Shown: in pieces, positions 9,326-17,047 of the stretch
Numbering within the stretch: the first letter of the stretch is position 1
Layout of the letters: each line of letters starts with the position of its first letter
NCBI RefSeq assembly: GCF_036924515.1
Contig: NZ_JAZHRR010000001.1
Location: 715,001 to 779,000, forward strand
Length of the DNA: 64,000 nucleotides
DNA from: Bradyrhizobium sp. AZCC 1610
GTDB lineage: Bacteria > Pseudomonadota > Alphaproteobacteria > Rhizobiales > Xanthobacteraceae
Reading direction: 5' to 3'
Made by a program: the position numbers and the translations under genes
Notes under the pieces: model-generated
Told to the model about the DNA's origin: nothing
The model's input: only the letters and a program-made list of their open reading frames with translations
Databases searched by the model: none

Positions 9326-9440
9326 CGTCATGCCCGGCCAAAAGCGCGAAGCGCGTCTTCGCGCAGATGTGCCGGGCATCCACGTCTTCCTTGCCAGAGC
9401 GAACAAGACGTGGATGGCCGGGACAAGCCCGGCCATGACG
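9326..9440. repeat. palindromic repeat (GTCATGCCCGGCC family)
   Basis: The arms CGTCATGCCCGGCC and GGCCGGGACAAGCCCGGCCATGACG surround internal GCGCGAAGCGC and ACGTGGATG words. It occupies the gap between pth and ychF. Confidence 0.8.
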
Positions 9441-9462
9441 AAGAGAAATCGTTGAGGACGAA

Positions 9463-10560
9463 ATGGGATTCAAATGCGGTATCGTTGGCCTGCCCAATGT
9501 CGGCAAGTCGACGCTGTTCAACGCGCTGACCGAGACGGCGGCGGCGCAGGCGGCGAATTATCCGTTCTGCACGATCGAGCCGAATGTCGGCGAGGTCGCT
9601 GTGCCTGATCCCCGGCTCGACAGACTGTCTGATATCGCAGGCTCCGCGCAGATCATCCCGACGCGGCTGACCTTCGTCGACATTGCGGGCCTCGTCCGCG
9701 GCGCCTCGAAGGGCGAAGGCCTCGGTAACCAGTTCCTCGCCACCATCCGCGAGGTCGACGCGGTGGCGCATGTGGTGCGGTGTTTCGAAGACTCCGACAT
9801 CACCCATGTCGAGGGCAAGATCGCCCCATTGGCCGACATCGAGACCATCGAAACCGAACTGATGCTCGCCGACCTCGACAGCCTGGAAAAGCGCGTCGAC
9901 AACCTCGCCAAAAAGGCCAAGGGCAACGACAAGGAAGCCAAGGAAGCGCTCGACCTCGTCAACCGCGCATTAGTGCTGCTGCGCGACGGCAAGCCGGCGC
10001 GGTTTCTGGAGCGCAAGCCGGAGGAAGAGCGCGCCTTCGGCATGCTCGGCCTCCTGACGTCGAAACCGGTGCTCTATGTCTGCAACGTCGAGGAAGGCTC
10101 GGCCAAGGACGGCAACAACTTCTCAAACCAGGTGTTCGAGCACGCCAAGAAGGAAGGTGCTGTCGCGGTGGTGATCTCTGCCAAGATCGAATCCGAGATC
10201 GCAACGCTATCACGCGAGGAGCGCGCCGAGTTTCTCGAGACGCTGGGTCTCGAAGAGGCCGGTCTCGACCGCCTGATCCGCGCCGGCTACCAGCTGCTCG
10301 ATCTCATCACCTATTTCACCGTGGGTCCGAAGGAGGCCCGCGCCTGGACCATCCATCGCGGCACCAAGGCGCCGGCGTCGGCCGGCGTGATCCATACCGA
10401 TTTCGAAAAGGGCTTTATCCGGGCCGAGACCATCGCCTATGCCGATTACGTCGCGCTGAACGGCGAAGCCGGCGCCCGTGACGCCGGCAAGCTGCGGCTG
10501 GAAGGCAAGGAATATGTCGTCGCCGACGGCGACGTGATGCATTTCAGGTTCAATACCTGA
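9463..10560 (+). CDS. ychF: Redox-regulated ATPase YchF (Obg family)
   Basis: A ribosome-associated P-loop protein that prefers ATP to GTP. The 365-aa protein begins with [18 protein letters not shown], holding the P-loop, followed by [10 protein letters not shown] (switch II). The NVEEG segment occupies the position of the GTPase NKxD motif, which explains the relaxed base preference. A coiled-coil insert (about residues 130-180) and the C-terminal TGS-like domain ([11 protein letters not shown]) are present. The ribosome site is GAGGAC. Confidence 0.96.
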   Translation: MGFKCGIVGLPNVGKSTLFNALTETAAAQAANYPFCTIEPNVGEVAVPDPRLDRLSDIAGSAQIIPTRLTFVDIAGLVRGASKGEGLGNQFLATIREVDAVAHVVRCFEDSDITHVEGKIAPLADIETIETELMLADLDSLEKRVDNLAKKAKGNDKEAKEALDLVNRALVLLRDGKPARFLERKPEEERAFGMLGLLTSKPVLYVCNVEEGSAKDGNNFSNQVFEHAKKEGAVAVVISAKIESEIATLSREERAEFLETLGLEEAGLDRLIRAGYQLLDLITYFTVGPKEARAWTIHRGTKAPASAGVIHTDFEKGFIRAETIAYADYVALNGEAGARDAGKLRLEGKEYVVADGDVMHFRFNT

Positions 10561-10565
10561 GAAGT

Positions 10566-10641
10566 CGTAGCCCGGATGGAGCGAAGCGAAATCCGGGAAC
10601 GAGAGCTAACCCGGATTGCGCTGCGCTCCATCCGGGCTACG
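10566..10641. repeat. palindromic repeat (GTAGCCCGGATGGAGCGAAGC family)
   Basis: Inverted repeat with arms GTAGCCCGGATGGAGCG and CGCTCCATCCGGGCTAC, directly after ychF. A half copy of the same element forms the abnormal 3' end of the second MaoC gene at 11950-11983. Confidence 0.85.
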
Positions 10642-10658
10642 GCGCTGTGAGTGAGAAC

Positions 10659-10952
10659 CTACCGCATCTGCCCCTGATCCCTGATCGCGCCGAGATGCTC
10701 GTTGATGCGGAAGACGATCAGGACGAATTCCGCGGCGATGCGCGAAAACACCACGCCGACCACAACACCGGCGATCGAGGACAGCAGCAGGATGAATCCA
10801 CCGAACGGGCTGATCGCCATCTCGGCAAGTGCCCGAAAGATTCCGGATAGCCCGAACAACACGATCAAGCCAATGACCAGCCAGTAGAAAGTCTTGATAA
10901 TCGTGGGCGTGATGAAGCGGTCCCACTGAAACAGATCCTGAAAATCGAGCAT
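10659..10952 (-). CDS. DUF4282 family membrane protein
   Basis: A 97-aa protein starting MLDFQDLFQWDRFITP, the hallmark of DUF4282. Two hydrophobic segments follow, at about residues 22-45 and 52-78, then a short charged tail with FRINEHL. It is likely an inner-membrane protein with both ends in the cytoplasm. The ATG has a GGAGAA ribosome site. The function of the family is unknown. Confidence 0.85.
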   Translation of the reverse strand: MLDFQDLFQWDRFITPTIIKTFYWLVIGLIVLFGLSGIFRALAEMAISPFGGFILLLSSIAGVVVGVVFSRIAAEFVLIVFRINEHLGAIRDQGQMR

Positions 10953-11157
10953 CGATGGTTCTCCGGCGAGTCAAAAACCTGGTCCCAGATGGCACAGGGC
11001 TAGCCCCGAAAATTGCTTCGGGCAAGTCAGCGGAGAGCGCCGGGAGCGGTACTCGCCTCTGGCGAACGAGCCATGCGGGTGGACGGGTTGAGATTGCCGC
11101 AAATAGCGGCCACATTCAGGCTTCCCCGCCGTAATCCTCAATCCAAATCGTTGATAG

Positions 11158-11619
11158 ATGACAACGCTGACCTTCGAAGACTTCACGCCCGGCCATTTCG
11201 GCACGTTCGGACCGCGCCACGTCACGCGCGAGGAGATTTTGGCCTTTGCCGCCGAATTCGACCCGCAGCCGATGCATCTGGACGAGGCCGCCGCCAATGC
11301 CTCGATGCTGAAAGGCCTGTCCGGTTCGGGCTGGCATCTCGGCTCGATCATGATGCGGATGCTGTTCGACGGCTTTATCGGCCGCACGGCGTCGATGGGC
11401 TCGCCCGGCGTCAACGAGATGCGCTGGCTGGCGCCGCTGCGCCCGGACGACGACCTGACGCTGGATGTCGACGTCGCGGAGGCCAGGATTTCGAACAGCC
11501 GTCCCGAAACCGGCATCGTGACCCTCATGAGTACGATCCGCAACGCGGCCGGGGTCGTACTCTGCGAGATGGAGTCCCCGATGATCGTGCGCCGGCGCCT
11601 TGAAGCAGGAGCCGAGTAG
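11158..11619 (+). CDS. MaoC family (R)-hydratase-like protein
   Basis: A 153-aa single hot-dog-fold protein. The FAAEFDPQPMHLD segment holds the catalytic Asp and His of the MaoC/(R)-specific enoyl-CoA hydratase family. GLSGSGWHLGS and the following strands match the rest of the fold. It probably hydrates an acyl-CoA, but the chain length is not evident. The next gene, two bases downstream, is a second MaoC copy that is truncated. The two may once have formed a heterodimer. Confidence 0.87.
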   Translation: MTTLTFEDFTPGHFGTFGPRHVTREEILAFAAEFDPQPMHLDEAAANASMLKGLSGSGWHLGSIMMRMLFDGFIGRTASMGSPGVNEMRWLAPLRPDDDLTLDVDVAEARISNSRPETGIVTLMSTIRNAAGVVLCEMESPMIVRRRLEAGAE

Positions 11620-11621
11620 CG

Positions 11622-12023
11622 ATGCGTTTCTTCGAGGACATCGAGATCGGCGCGCAGCGCGAGTTTGGCTCGTTCACCTTCACCGCCGACGACATCAAGA
11701 GGTTTGCCGCGCAGTTCGATCCGCAGCGCTTTCACCTCGATGAGGAAGAGGGGCGCAAATCCCTGTTCGGGGGGCTGGCCGCATCGGGCTGGCACGTTGC
11801 GGCGGTGTGCATGAAGCTCTTGGTCGCCGACGGCAAGCGATTGACGGCCGAGGCCGTCGCACGCGGTGAGAAGGTCGCGGTGTGGGGGCCGTCGCCGGGT
11901 TTTCGTGAACTGCGCTGGATCAAGCCGGTGCTGGCCGGCGACACCGGCGTTCCCGGATTGCGCTTCGCTCCATCCGGGCTACGTGCCCACCCGCCAAACA
12001 TGGTTAGCCAATTGTCTCGTTAG
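11622..12023 (+). pseudogene. Second MaoC-family gene, 3' end replaced by a palindromic repeat
   Basis: The first 107 or so codons are a good MaoC protein: FAAQFDPQRFHLDEE with the catalytic Asp/His, GLAASGWHVAA, and LRWIKPVLAGD. From about 11950 the frame runs into a half copy of the GTAGCCCGG repeat and then unrelated sequence, ending 25 codons later. The final beta strands of the hot-dog fold are missing. The intact neighbour at 11158-11619 has roughly 50 more native residues after the equivalent point. The product is probably not functional, although the active-site segment survives. Confidence 0.75.
11950..11983. repeat. half copy of the GTAGCCCGG palindromic repeat
   Basis: It reads TCCCGGATTGCG, then CGCTCCATCCGGGCTACG. 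This matches the right half of the repeat at 10566-10641 almost base for base. It marks the break in the second MaoC gene. Confidence 0.85.
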
Positions 12024-12124
12024 CTCCTCGTAATCCATGACTCCACGGAACGGATTTTTTGCTAACGCATTTTGAACTTTCTGCCTGCCAAATACGTCTC
12101 AGGGGAAGTAGCGAGGGGATGATT

Positions 12125-12268
12125 ATGGCAGATCGCAGCAGCCTGAAATTCGTCGGCTTTATTTTCGCAACCGTCACGCTGGCGGTGATGCTGACCGCCG
12201 GAATGGTGGTGAAATCCTATGCCGATGGTGTCTACACGATCGAGAACACCGCTTTCGTCCGCCAGTAG
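12125..12268 (+). CDS. Small single-pass membrane protein
   Basis: A 47-aa product with one hydrophobic segment at about residues 9-30 and a short tail ending TAFVRQ. I chose the ATG at 12125 because GAGGGG lies seven bases upstream. An in-frame ATG six bases earlier is too close to that site. The function is unknown. The compact size and good ribosome site favour a real gene. Confidence 0.55.
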   Translation: MADRSSLKFVGFIFATVTLAVMLTAGMVVKSYADGVYTIENTAFVRQ

Positions 12269-12302
12269 TTGCGGATCGGATGGCCATGAGCGCTGAAGAA
12301 GT

Positions 12303-12440
12303 TCAGCGGCTCCAGATCAGCGTCATTGCCACGACCGCAAGCGTCAGCAGCCCGACGAAGCGGATCACGATCGTGCCCACGCTATGCGACGATTGCCGCA
12401 ACGGCATTGAATTCATGTTGTCTGGCTGAACGTTTTGCAT
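12303..12440 (-). CDS. Small hydrophobic-tail protein of unknown function
   Basis: A 45-aa reading from the ATG at 12440. It has a polar N-terminal half and a single C-terminal hydrophobic helix ending MTLIWSR, suggesting a tail-anchored or single-pass inner-membrane protein. A GGGGGA stretch lies about 10 bases upstream. The frame is open further upstream, so the start is uncertain. I do not recognise a family. Confidence 0.45.
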   Translation of the reverse strand: MQNVQPDNMNSMPLRQSSHSVGTIVIRFVGLLTLAVVAMTLIWSR

Positions 12441-12542
12441 CGCCGGTGTGTCCCCCAAAAGGTTGCCTGCCGCCACGTGACGACATCCGTCCCTGGACGC
12501 GACCGTGCTTATAAAGTTCAGATCGAACCCTGCCAAACGAAA

Positions 12543-12585
12543 CCGCCGCGCTCCGGTACGGAACGCGGCGGAGTGTTAGATTTTT
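12543..12585. terminator. Hairpin with CCGCCGCG/CGCGGCGG stem
   Basis: An eight-base perfect stem, extended by CCG/CGG, closes a small loop. It lies 3' of the minus-strand gene ending at 12599. On that strand the stem is followed by TTTCGTTT. On the plus strand a TTTTT run follows after eight bases. It is probably a terminator for the minus-strand gene. Confidence 0.6.
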
Positions 12586-12598
12586 GCAACGATCGGGA

Positions 12599-13015
12599 TC
12601 AGCTGTTGCGCAGGCCGTCGGCAGCGCGCTTCCACTGGTTGACGTTGTCGGCGATCATGCGCGTCGACTTCATCGCAGCCTGGCTGAGCTGGGCATAGCC
12701 TGAAATCTCACGCTGGACGCGCTGGCCTTCGGCATGCAGCAGGTCGCGGAGGCTTTCGAGTTCGGAAATCAGCTTCTCGATTTCCGCCAGCGAGGTGCCG
12801 GCGACGCGCTGGATCAGCGAATTGACGTTGTTGACGGTCGCTTCGGCATTGGCGTCGAGCGGCGCGGTCTCCGCGGCGACTGCCGGCCGGCGCAGATAGG
12901 CAATGTCGTTGCGAACGAATTCGCGGATGCCGGCCTCGACTTCGGATACGGCGGCGAGATCGCCGTCGGCTTCCGGGGTTTCATCAATCTGTTCGGGGCG
13001 AATGGTGGCGTTCAT
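12599..13015 (-). CDS. Helical/coiled-coil protein of unknown function
   Basis: A 138-aa protein with an acidic N-terminal half and a long amphipathic helical region from about residue 65 (LAEIEKLISELESLRD) to the end. It resembles phasin-like or other small coiled-coil proteins but has no motif I can assign. The ATG at 13015 has an AGAGGAA ribosome site. The open frame extends upstream to 13129 without a supporting ribosome site. The function is unknown. Confidence 0.7.
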   Translation of the reverse strand: MNATIRPEQIDETPEADGDLAAVSEVEAGIREFVRNDIAYLRRPAVAAETAPLDANAEATVNNVNSLIQRVAGTSLAEIEKLISELESLRDLLHAEGQRVQREISGYAQLSQAAMKSTRMIADNVNQWKRAADGLRNS

Positions 13016-13198
13016 CGGCAATTCCTCTGTTTCGCTTTCAGGCGAGCGCGGAAGTCCCCCGCACGACGAAGTGGAGCGGCTCCCATCTGTGCTGCCGATT
13101 TTGGCCGCATCTGGGCCAATCTGCGGCAATGGTGGATCATTCTCGGGGGGCGGTACCTTCAGGCCCGAAAACGCGTCAAAACGGGACGACTCCGGCCC

Positions 13199-14113
13199 TT
13201 ACCAGCTGCGTTTGAACCCTGCGCTGAGGCTCCTGTTGGCCGCGCCGGACGGCGTTTCGCCGATCGAGCCGGAAATGGTGACGCCGTCGAACAGCTTCTG
13301 CTCGGCGCCGACCTTGCGTAGCCATTTGTCGTCCGACGTCGACAGGGTCTGGCCGGCGATCAGGCTGGTGCCGGTGTCGGCGATGCTGAGCTTTGCCGAC
13401 TGGTCGGTCTCGTAGCTGTGCGTCGGATGGCTGACGATGCCCGGCACCGGCACGATGCCCTGCTGGATCAGGTTGTAGTCGTTCTTCAGGGTCACCGAAT
13501 ATTGCTCGCTGAGCGGCAGCGATTTGCTCAAGGAGGTGCCGAGCCTGCTCTGCTCGGAGCCGGGATCGACGCGGGCTTCGACGGAGGTTTGGTCCCAAAT
13601 CGAGGCGACGCCGGGGGCCGTGATCGCCGCCCATGCGGTGCCGGACGATTGCGGCAGGCTGCCGCCATTGGCGAGTTTTTCCGAGAGCAGTTCGGACGTC
13701 GTCGCCGTGCCTTGCCTTGCGACCGTCATGTCGGCGCCGATGCGCGTATCCCAGAACGGCGTGATGGATTGCTTGACCGACACCGCGGAGGTGCCGTTCG
13801 CCCTTTCATTGGCGGACCACGCGGCATCCACACTGGCAGCGGCTTTCGACGCAGCGCTTCGGCTCGGCGCCGGACCGGTCAGGGTCGACGCATCGACATT
13901 GAGCAGGCTCCAGTCGAGCTTGCTGACGTCGATGTCCTTCATGATGTCAGCGTCGTTGACGCTGGGAGCCACCTCGGCCTCTTCTGCCGCAGGCTCGTCC
14001 TGATCGTCGTCCGCCGGCGGCGTTTGCGCCGCTGCCGCCAGCATCGAAGCCAAACTTACGCCGGCCACCAGCATTGGCAGCCGCGCCCAGCCAAATCGCA
14101 TGTAGGGAATCAT
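13199..14113 (-). CDS. Exported protein of unknown function, probably beta-rich envelope protein
   Basis: A 304-aa protein. A signal peptide with a hydrophobic core at about residues 12-28 is followed by AAQTPPAD and an acidic linker rich in Asp/Glu. The rest has Ser/Thr-rich alternating patterns and ends in FKRSW, the aromatic C-terminal residue often seen in outer-membrane beta-barrels. The ATG at 14113 or the one at 14101 could be used; neither has a strong ribosome site. I assign no family. Outer-membrane location is inference. Confidence 0.65.
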   Translation of the reverse strand: MIPYMRFGWARLPMLVAGVSLASMLAAAAQTPPADDDQDEPAAEEAEVAPSVNDADIMKDIDVSKLDWSLLNVDASTLTGPAPSRSAASKAAASVDAAWSANERANGTSAVSVKQSITPFWDTRIGADMTVARQGTATTSELLSEKLANGGSLPQSSGTAWAAITAPGVASIWDQTSVEARVDPGSEQSRLGTSLSKSLPLSEQYSVTLKNDYNLIQQGIVPVPGIVSHPTHSYETDQSAKLSIADTGTSLIAGQTLSTSDDKWLRKVGAEQKLFDGVTISGSIGETPSGAANRSLSAGFKRSW

Positions 14114-14199
14114 TGCCCGCCCGCATTCCAAGTCGCGCCAAGAATGCGTTCGCTCTGTTGCAAAATTATGGCGAGTATCCCGCAATAATGACAACCTGG

Positions 14200-14649
14200 C
14201 TAGATCGGGTCCGGCCGCCGGCCAGTCAGGATCGCGGCGACGTCGCGTTCGAGTAGTTGCTGGACCAGATCGAAGGTGTCGATGATTTCCCTGATATGGC
14301 TGATTTTGCCGTTGCGCAGGGTGTAGAAGCCGGCGATGTCGAACTGCACCATGCGCTGATTGATGCTCTTGCGGAAGAACACGCGGATGAACGCGGCCGC
14401 CTTGTCGTTCTCGGTGACCAGCATGGGCACCTCGCAGCGCAGCTCGGAATAGCGGGCACGGACCGCATCCCACATCTCGCGCAGTTCGGCCTTGCCGCGG
14501 CGGTGGCCCATATGCGGCAGGATGTCGATCGGGGCATTGGCGAGGGATTCGACGTCGTCGGTGCAACGCTCCAGCGCGGCTTCGACGTCGCCGGAATACA
14601 GGACGTTGAGGAAATCCAGCACACGCTGGCGGTTTGATCCCTCGGTCAT
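14200..14649 (-). CDS. Nuclear transport factor 2/SnoaL-like protein
   Basis: A 149-aa protein with the NTF2-like cone fold. It begins with helix VLDFLNVLYSGDVEAAL, continues through MGHRRGKAELREMWDAV, and ends with beta strands GFYTLRNGKISHIREIID. This fold serves ketosteroid isomerases, limonene epoxide hydrolases and many uncharacterised proteins. The start at 14649 has an AGGGTGGGG site. It is 86 bases upstream of the exported protein gene on the same strand. The substrate is unknown. Confidence 0.8.
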   Translation of the reverse strand: MTEGSNRQRVLDFLNVLYSGDVEAALERCTDDVESLANAPIDILPHMGHRRGKAELREMWDAVRARYSELRCEVPMLVTENDKAAAFIRVFFRKSINQRMVQFDIAGFYTLRNGKISHIREIIDTFDLVQQLLERDVAAILTGRRPDPI

Positions 14650-14890
14650 TCGCCCCACCCTGCCTGTGCTCGAACCGGCTCTTGCCGGACCCATTGTGAA
14701 CGGAACGGCACAACGATCAACCAGCAAAAGGACTCACAGTATCTGACGCGCTGGTTTCCAAAAGGTTCACCGCTACCGGCGATGCGCCGACGCAGGGGCA
14801 GACGGTCACGGCGACAATGCATGCCGCCGTGCTTGGGAACGATCCCTCCGCGGCCAGCGTTGCTTCTTTTCGTCGATAACGGAGACCATG

Positions 14891-15070
14891 ATGGCGAAGA
14901 CCGTTCCGCCGATCCCCCCGGACAACCAGAGCCACAAGGGCGCCGGCAGCGCCCCCCGCGTTCCCCTCGACACCACCAAGGGCCATCGCGACGATGAGAA
15001 GAACAACATCCGCGAACAGGCCGCGCACGGCAATCTGACGCAGAACACGAGCAACCGCCGGTCGGGGTGA
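14891..15070 (+). CDS. Small hydrophilic protein of unknown function
   Basis: A 59-aa product starting MAKTVPPIPPDNQ, very polar, with a basic C terminus (TSNRRSG). GGAGA lies seven bases upstream of this ATG; an adjacent ATG at 14888 is an alternative. There is no membrane segment or cysteine. It is probably disordered. I recall similar small proteins in rhizobia but cannot name a function. Confidence 0.6.
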   Translation: MAKTVPPIPPDNQSHKGAGSAPRVPLDTTKGHRDDEKNNIREQAAHGNLTQNTSNRRSG

Positions 15071-15100
15071 GGGGGCGGCGGTGGCCGCTGCATTCTCGCT

Positions 15101-15219
15101 GTCGTCCCTGCGAACGCAGGGACCCACAACCACCGGCGGAGTTTTTGCGAAAGGCGTCTGCTGCACTTGCCTTATCGAGAGATCACGCGGTATGGGTCCC
15201 TGCGTTCGCAGGGACGACG
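15101..15219. repeat. palindromic repeat (CCCTGCGAACGCAGGGA family)
   Basis: Each end is itself a palindrome: GTCCCTGCGAACGCAGGGAC on the left and GTCCCTGCGTTCGCAGGGAC on the right. The ends are about 70 bases apart. A relative is at 56754-56892. Confidence 0.85.
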
Positions 15220-15287
15220 CTGAGTGTGTGCCGCGCGCTCGTTTTCGAATTTCAAACAGCCGTCACCCGCGAAGGTGATCCGGAACC

Positions 15288-15372
15288 GTAGGATGGGTGG
15301 AGCGAAGCGATACCCATCAAATCGTGATGGACGCAGGGCTCGATGGGTTTCGCTTCGCTCTACCCATCCTAC
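15288..15372. repeat. palindromic repeat (GTAGGATGGGTGGAGCGAAGC family)
   Basis: Inverted repeat: GTAGGATGGGTGGAGCGAAG faces CTTCGCTCTACCCATCCTAC across a short spacer. It lies in the non-coding stretch between the small protein gene and the toxin-antitoxin pair. Confidence 0.85.
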
Positions 15373-16081
15373 AAGACACACCTCCGCATTCTCGCGGCGC
15401 GAAGCGCCCGGAGTGATGCGATCGGCGATGCCCTCGAAAACGAAGAGGGCGCAGGGAAAGCCGGGTGCCCTCAGCACCCGCGATCGTGCGCAAAAATGCA
15501 CACGGGTGATCGCAAGGTGCGCCGGAACACCCGGCCTTCCCTGCGCAATGGTTTTACGGCTTATAGCGCGCTCTCCCCGGCGACGAATTCCTCTTGCCAC
15601 CGTCGCTGACGGATTGGCGACCAGCCGAAGCCCGGTTGGGCCCGACAAATCTCCATCAGCTTGAAACCAGCCACGGGTGCCAAGACCACACGCTTTTGCC
15701 GTCCGCAGCTTCCTCCACCAAAACGCTTCGACCGGCTCATGTGCTGCCGACCGAAATCCTGGCGAAGGCGTTTAAGCGCCGGTCGTCTGCGCGCCGGCTG
15801 GTCGCTCACAAGCCGTAGCTCGCCCTGCGACCCCTTTGCGCGCCCGACGCTGCCGCGTCCATCGCATCCCGCACCCAACGTCCGTGACGATCGCGATACG
15901 CCCCTCTCATGGGTGCGGGATGGTGGGAGTTGTAGGGGTGATTTGGGGTAACGGCGAAGAGTAATATTTTTGTCGGGAGCGCTGGACCAAGCCATGCGTG
16001 ATTTGCCCGGCAGGCAACGCAATCGGTAGTAGTGCTCTCGCCAACGTCGCCCGGGGTTCGTCGGGTCGTACAGGCCTCTCG
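15373..16081. other. Non-coding, repeat-derived stretch flanking the accessory island
   Basis: No supportable gene. At 15445-15560 a large imperfect palindrome pairs GCAGGGAAAGCCGGGTG with ACACCCGGCCTTCCCTGCGC. The part from about 15594 to 15940 has open frames on both strands that are Arg/Ser/Pro-rich and lack ribosome sites. It looks like dispersed repeat sequence of the kind common in Bradyrhizobium, rather than coding DNA. It ends just before the TTGACA of the toxin promoter, so it may mark an island edge. Confidence 0.55.
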
Positions 16082-16119
16082 TTGACAAAATGGCATCTGT
16101 AGCGTATGCGCTACAGATG
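16082..16119 (+). promoter_or_regulatory. Promoter with overlapping operator for the toxin-antitoxin operon
   Basis: A consensus -35 TTGACA at 16082 is followed after 17 bases by TATGCG at 16105-16110, the best -10 candidate. A perfect 12-base inverted repeat, GCATCTGTAGCG facing CGCTACAGATGC around TATG, covers the -10. The expected transcription start falls at or next to the toxin ATG at 16117. This arrangement suits autorepression by the antitoxin and a leaderless toxin message. Confidence 0.7.
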
Positions 16120-16413
16120 CCTGATATCAAGAGAACGGATGAATTCTCAAGCTGGCTGAGAGACCTGCGAGACATTCGAGCCCGGGCGAAGGTGTTGGCC
16201 AGGATCGATCGTCTCAGCCTCGGCAATCCCGGAGACGTTGCCCCGGTTGGCGATGGGATTAGCGAGATGAGAATACATTACGGACCGGGGTACAGAGTTT
16301 ACTACGTTCAGCGCGGTGAGGAGATCGTCGTTCTGCTTTGTGGCGGAGACAAGAGTTCACAGACTTCGGATATCAGGGCGGCCAAGAAGTTGGCGAGTGA
16401 GTTGGAGGACTGA
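16117..16413 (+). CDS. Type II toxin, RelE/HigB-like (COG3657 killer protein)
   Basis: A 98-aa basic protein. The RTDEFSSWLRDLRD start, RIDRLSLGNPGD middle and GPGYRVYYVQRG strand are typical of RelE-superfamily 'addiction module killer' toxins, which cut mRNA on the ribosome. I chose the ATG at 16117 because the family begins there. The in-frame ATG at 16090 lies inside the promoter palindrome. There is no ribosome site, consistent with a leaderless message. The antitoxin starts one base after the stop, the reverse order typical of HigBA. Confidence 0.87.
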   Translation: MPDIKRTDEFSSWLRDLRDIRARAKVLARIDRLSLGNPGDVAPVGDGISEMRIHYGPGYRVYYVQRGEEIVVLLCGGDKSSQTSDIRAAKKLASELED

Positions 16414-16414
16414 A

Positions 16415-16711
16415 ATGGCCAAAGCAAAACCGTTCGACGCAGCCGAATATCTCGACAGCCCCGAGATGATCGCAGCCTACATCAACGAAGCTCTCGAATC
16501 CGAAGACGCATCGGCCATCGCTGTTGCCATCGGCACGGTTGCCCGCGCGCGGGGCATGAGCGCGGTGGCGGAGCAAGCCGGCCTCTCCCGGGAGAATTTG
16601 TACCGGGCACTAGGTGGAGAGGCGAGGCCGGAATTCGGCACCGTCATCAAGGTGCTTCATGCGCTCGGCATCGATTTGGTGGCCCGGCCGCAGGGCTCGA
16701 GGGCGGCGTAA
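16415..16711 (+). CDS. HigA-like antitoxin with helix-turn-helix
   Basis: A 98-aa protein. After an N-terminal helical segment (AEYLDSPEMIAAYINEAL) it has a helix-turn-helix with GMSAVAEQAGLSRENLYRAL, typical of addiction-module antidotes paired with COG3657 toxins. It should bind and neutralise the toxin and repress the shared promoter at the palindrome 35 to 14 bases upstream of the toxin's tenth codon. It is co-transcribed with the toxin, one base apart. The toxin/antitoxin assignment is strong; in vivo activity is untested. Confidence 0.87.
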   Translation: MAKAKPFDAAEYLDSPEMIAAYINEALESEDASAIAVAIGTVARARGMSAVAEQAGLSRENLYRALGGEARPEFGTVIKVLHALGIDLVARPQGSRAA

Positions 16712-16762
16712 GGGAGCTACCGGACAGGTGCAACTTTGCTTCCGGAATGACGCACATTCGGA

Positions 16763-17038
16763 TCATCCGTCGGCAGACAAAAACTCCAGCGCCTTTTCGC
16801 GGGTTGGAAAGCGCCCGAGTTCGCGGTAGTCGGGATCGTGCTCCGCTGTCTCTGGCGACCAGAGCACCACGAACTCGCCGCGTTCTTCCTCGATCAAGGT
16901 GGTCAGTTCCTCACTCTCGTACGGCGTCATGTCGCGCGCGCCGCAATGCGGGCATTCATCGTCGCACATGCAGGACCATTCATCGGCCCACCGGCGCCTG
17001 CAACGGTCGCATTTGTAGAGATTGAGAAACCAAGCCAT
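16763..17038 (-). CDS. Zinc-ribbon protein of unknown function
   Basis: A 91-aa protein with two CxxC pairs (CDRC near residue 10, CPHC near residue 30) plus nearby Cys residues in CMCDDEC. These indicate a treble-clef or ribbon metal site. The C-terminal half, ending FPTREKALEFL, is acidic and may form a small alpha/beta unit. Its AGGAG ribosome site overlaps the ancestral stop of the DpnI-like gene, 9 bases upstream. The two were probably translated together. Its role beside a restriction enzyme is unknown. Confidence 0.75.
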   Translation of the reverse strand: MAWFLNLYKCDRCRRRWADEWSCMCDDECPHCGARDMTPYESEELTTLIEEERGEFVVLWSPETAEHDPDYRELGRFPTREKALEFLSADG

Positions 17039-17047
17039 GCGAGTCTC

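Noticed and set aside
7833..9521. Long minus-strand open frame across rplY, pth and the start of ychF
   Set aside because: It spans three well-supported plus-strand genes and a palindromic repeat; low-complexity shadow.
15594..15951. Open frames on both strands of the repeat-rich stretch
   Set aside because: Arg/Ser/Pro-rich, no ribosome sites, and the DNA resembles dispersed repeats rather than coding sequence.
16090..16116. Earlier start for the toxin
   Set aside because: It lies within the promoter palindrome and would add residues not seen in the family; the ATG at 16117 fits the family start.
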